From: Variovorax sp. EL159
GTDB taxonomy: Bacteria; Pseudomonadota; Gammaproteobacteria; Burkholderiales; Burkholderiaceae_C
Length of the DNA: 64,000 bases
Direction of reading: 5' to 3'
NCBI RefSeq assembly: GCF_900100965.1
Contig: NZ_FMUJ01000002.1
Location: 1,051,869 to 1,115,868 of the forward strand
Below are positions 61,607 through 64,000 of the stretch, one piece after another. Positions within the stretch are counted from its first letter, which is position 1; every line of letters begins with the position of its first letter. Below the pieces are notes generated by a model. It did not search any database. It saw only the letters and a program-made list of their open reading frames with translations, and was not told the origin of the DNA. A program made the translations under genes and the position numbers.

Positions 61607-63235
61607 ATGGATTCCAACCACCGTCCCGACCCCCTGCCTGCCACCGTGTCTCCCACACATCCTCCGGTGCGCAGGCGCCGGTGGGTGGGAGGCCTGTTGA
61701 CCTTGCTGCTGCTCGCGGCGCTTGGGGCGGGCGCCTGGTACCTGATCCAGCGCTCGAAGACGCCGGTGGCCGGCGTGGGTGGACCCGGCGGCCCCGGTGG
61801 CGGCCGTCCGGGTGGCGCGGGCGGACCTGGTGGGCGCGGCGGCGCGGGTGGTGGCGGTCCGGCTTCGAGCACCGTCGGCGTGGCCACGGCCACGCGGGCC
61901 GACATCCCGGTCCAGCTCGAAGCGTTGGGCACGGTCACGCCGCTGGCCAATGTCACGGTGCAGCCGCAGGTGTCGGGCGTGCTCACGGCGGTGCTCTTCC
62001 AGGAAGGGCAGATGGTCAAGAAGGGCGACGTGCTGGCCACCATCGACCCGCAACCTTTCCAGAATGCGCTGGCGCAGGCCACGGGCGCGCGGCTGCGCGA
62101 CGAGGCATCGCTCGATGCGGCGCGCGTCACGCTCAAGCGCTACCAGACCCTGCTCGGCCAGGACTCCATCGCGCGGCAGGACGTCGACACGCAGGCCGCG
62201 CTGGTCAAGCAACTTGAAGGCACCGTCGCGATCGACCGTGCGAACGAAGGCACGGCCAAGCTCAACCTGACGTGGAGCCGCATCACCGCGCCGGTGAGCG
62301 GGCGCATCGGCCTGCGGCCGGTGGATGCAGGCAACTACATCACCACGGGCACCACCGGCGGCGTGGCCACCATCACCCAGATCGCGCCCATCGACGTCGA
62401 GTTCGCCGTTCCGCAAGACCGCGTGCCCGAGGTGCAGGAGCGCTTGGCGCAGGGCGCGCAGCTCGAAGCCACGGCCTTCGACCGCACGCGCACGCGCCGG
62501 CTTGCCAAGGGCATGTTCGCCACGCTCGACAACCTGGTCGACACGCAGACCGGCACCGTCAAGGCCAAGGCCCGTTTCTCGAACGCCGACGGCGCGCTGT
62601 TCCCGAACCAGTTCGTCAACCTGCGGCTGCTGCTGCGTACCGTCGACAGCTCGGTGGTGGTGCCGGTCACGGCGCTGCGGCACGGGCCCAACGGCGACTA
62701 TGTCTATGTGATCAACAGCGACAGCACCGTGTCGCAGCGCCCCGTCAAGCGCGGCGAGGCGAGCGTGGACAACGTGGCGATCATGTCCGGGCTGGAGTCC
62801 GGCGAGCGCGTCGTGACCGAAGGCGGTGACCGGCTGAAGGACGGCGCGCGCGTGCAGACCACGGTGGACCGGCCGGCCGTGCCGGCGTCGGGTGCCGCAT
62901 CGGGCTCGCATCGCGGCGGCAAGCGGCAGGGCGGCAATGGCGCGAGGGGCGATGCTTCCACGCCTTCGGCACCTGCCACGTCCGGCGCAAACGCACCGGT
63001 CGCACCCGCCGGCACCACGCCGCAAGCCACGGCCCCAGCGGCTGCCCCGGCGACGCCAGCCAAGCTGCCCACCGCCGAGCAACGCCAGCGCATGCTCGAT
63101 TCGGTCAAGGACCAACCCGATCAGCTCGAGCGCCGCAAGCGCTTTCTCGAAGCCCTGGACCGTGGCGATCCGGCGGCGCTGGAGCGCTGGCAGCGCATGT
63201 CAGAGGGTCGGGGTGACGGCCGGCAAGGCCAATGA
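61607..63235 (+). CDS. mdtA: RND efflux periplasmic adaptor subunit, MdtA-like
   Basis: 542 residues. One membrane anchor at about 27-46, then a Gly-rich linker (about 30 residues of Gly/Pro), the barrel-sandwich and lipoyl halves (VQPQVSGVLTAVLFQEGQMVKKGDVLATID, in part), alpha-hairpin, beta-barrel and MP domain (ALRHGPNGDYVYVI). The last 115 residues form a long Ala/Pro/Thr/Gly linker and a charged helix (DQLERRKRFLEALDR...), more than MdtA of E. coli (415) has. With the next gene it makes an MdtABC-type pump. Confidence 0.88.
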   Translation: MDSNHRPDPLPATVSPTHPPVRRRRWVGGLLTLLLLAALGAGAWYLIQRSKTPVAGVGGPGGPGGGRPGGAGGPGGRGGAGGGGPASSTVGVATATRADIPVQLEALGTVTPLANVTVQPQVSGVLTAVLFQEGQMVKKGDVLATIDPQPFQNALAQATGARLRDEASLDAARVTLKRYQTLLGQDSIARQDVDTQAALVKQLEGTVAIDRANEGTAKLNLTWSRITAPVSGRIGLRPVDAGNYITTGTTGGVATITQIAPIDVEFAVPQDRVPEVQERLAQGAQLEATAFDRTRTRRLAKGMFATLDNLVDTQTGTVKAKARFSNADGALFPNQFVNLRLLLRTVDSSVVVPVTALRHGPNGDYVYVINSDSTVSQRPVKRGEASVDNVAIMSGLESGERVVTEGGDRLKDGARVQTTVDRPAVPASGAASGSHRGGKRQGGNGARGDASTPSAPATSGANAPVAPAGTTPQATAPAAAPATPAKLPTAEQRQRMLDSVKDQPDQLERRKRFLEALDRGDPAALERWQRMSEGRGDGRQGQ

Positions 63236-63296
63236 GCCGCCGGGCCGCTCCCACCACCCGGGTGATTGCCGCAGCGCGTAGCGCGGAGGCTTTCGA

Positions 63297-64000
63297 ATGA
63301 GTCCCTCACGCCCGTTCATCCTTCGGCCGGTGGCGACCTCGCTGCTGATGGTCGCCATCGTGCTGGCCGGCCTGGTGGCGTTCCGCTTCCTGCCGCTGTC
63401 GGCGCTGCCGCAGGTCGACTACCCGACCATCCAGGTGCAGACCCTCTACCCCGGGGGCAGCCCCGAGGTCATGAGCAACACCGTCACCGCGCCGCTGGAG
63501 CGCCAGTTCGGCCAGATGTCGGGGCTCGACCGCATGAGCTCGACCAGCGCGGCCGGCGTGTCGATCATCACGCTGCAGTTCTCGCTCGGCCAGACGCTCG
63601 ACGTCGCCGAGCAGGAAGTGCAGGCCGCCATCAACGCCGGCGGCTCGCTGCTGCCGGCCGACCTGCCGGCGCCACCGGTGTACGCCAAGGTCAACCCGGC
63701 CGACGCGCCGGTGCTCACGCTGGCCATCACGTCGGACACGCTGCCGCTGACCGAGGTGCAGAACCTCGTCAACACGCGGCTCGCGCAGAAGATCAGCCAG
63801 GTCTCGGGCGTGGGGCTGGTGTCGCTCAGCGGCGGGCAGCGTCCGGCCGTTCGCATCCAGGCCAACACGCAGGCGCTGGCTGCCAACGGCATCGGGCTGG
63901 ACACGCTGCGCACCGCCATTTCGGCGGCCAACTCGAACGGCGCCAAGGGCAGCTTCGACGGCCCCAAGCGCGCCTACAGCATCAACTCGAACGACCAGCT
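63297..64000 (+). CDS. mdtB: RND efflux inner-membrane pump, MdtB-like (3' end outside window)
   Basis: Only the first 234 residues are seen. [25 protein letters not shown] is the family start with helix 1, then the pore-domain begin ([24 protein letters not shown], in part), and [22 protein letters not shown]. No early frameshift. GGAGG lies 9 bases before the ATG and 61 bases separate it from the adaptor gene, so they form one operon. MdtB or MdtC type cannot be told apart from this part; the first position suggests MdtB. Confidence 0.88.
   Translation, partial: MSPSRPFILRPVATSLLMVAIVLAGLVAFRFLPLSALPQVDYPTIQVQTLYPGGSPEVMSNTVTAPLERQFGQMSGLDRMSSTSAAGVSIITLQFSLGQTLDVAEQEVQAAINAGGSLLPADLPAPPVYAKVNPADAPVLTLAITSDTLPLTEVQNLVNTRLAQKISQVSGVGLVSLSGGQRPAVRIQANTQALAANGIGLDTLRTAISAANSNGAKGSFDGPKRAYSINSNDQ

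Noticed and set aside
61607..61680. N-terminus MDSNHRPDP of the MdtA-like protein resembles spurious antisense-tRNA peptides such as DSNxRP.
   Set aside because: The nucleotide sequence does not fold as a T-arm (no TTCGAAT-type loop or CCA), and the start precedes a normal membrane anchor, so resemblance is by chance.

Overview
The window is 64 kb of GC-rich (roughly two-thirds GC), densely coded chromosome. Gene content, codon use and intergenic elements point to a betaproteobacterium of the Comamonadaceae, most like Variovorax; this is recognition from protein families and repeats, not a database match. I see no rRNA gene, intact tRNA gene, CRISPR array, insertion sequence or prophage. No gap between genes exceeds 300 bases.

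Layout. 1-7.8 kb: end of a DUF2164 gene, a small exported protein, a crotonase-family protein, a LysR / MHS-transporter / M14-type peptidase unit, a GST, an AraC regulator and an SDR. 7.8-19.1 kb: a complete phosphonate locus. phnF, a 2H-phosphoesterase (DUF1045) gene and phnN run leftward. phnGHIJKLM run rightward, followed by phnCDE and a PhnZ-like HD-domain gene. Two near-identical palindromes, just upstream of phnG and phnC, look like PhnF operators. 19.3-21.8 kb: a CarF/TMEM189-type lipid desaturase, a COG0523 metallochaperone behind two dyads, and a Zur-like regulator. 21.8-26.1 kb: an AraC regulator, a divergent member of the tryptophan-dioxygenase superfamily, an FAD monooxygenase and a Bug-type binding protein. 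26.2-33.7 kb: mixed metabolism, including gshA, a lone receiver protein, an SDR, an NTF2/MerR/epoxide-hydrolase-like operon, an HPF-like protein and a CBS protein. 33.7-38.1 kb: secreted proteins, a YlqF-type GTPase, a SUFU-domain protein and a second Fur-family regulator. 38.2-44.4 kb: zinc-independent ribosomal protein L36, an ABC-2 type ABC transporter with two large-loop permeases and a TonB-dependent receptor, behind a strong Fur-type dyad. 44.4-56.4 kb: DUF4139 protein, thioesterase, acyltransferase, a LytTR regulator containing an antisense tRNA-Ser fragment, an ammonium transporter with a sigma-54-type promoter, deacylase, M23 protein, pseudouridine synthase and glnS. 56.5-64 kb: a 2TM/LytS/LytR-type system, a leftward lipid-like cluster (DUF6622, sterol desaturase, alpha/beta hydrolase), and the start of an mdtAB-type efflux operon cut by the window end.

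How the genes work together. The phosphonate locus supplies uptake (PhnCDE), phosphonate activation and C-P lyase cleavage (PhnGHIJKLM), and handling of ribose phosphates (PhnN, with DUF1045 as the probable stand-in for the absent PhnP). A second, oxygen-dependent C-P cleaving enzyme may be the HD protein. Two zinc-homeostasis loci, each beside its own Fur-family paralogue, suggest a layered response to zinc shortage.
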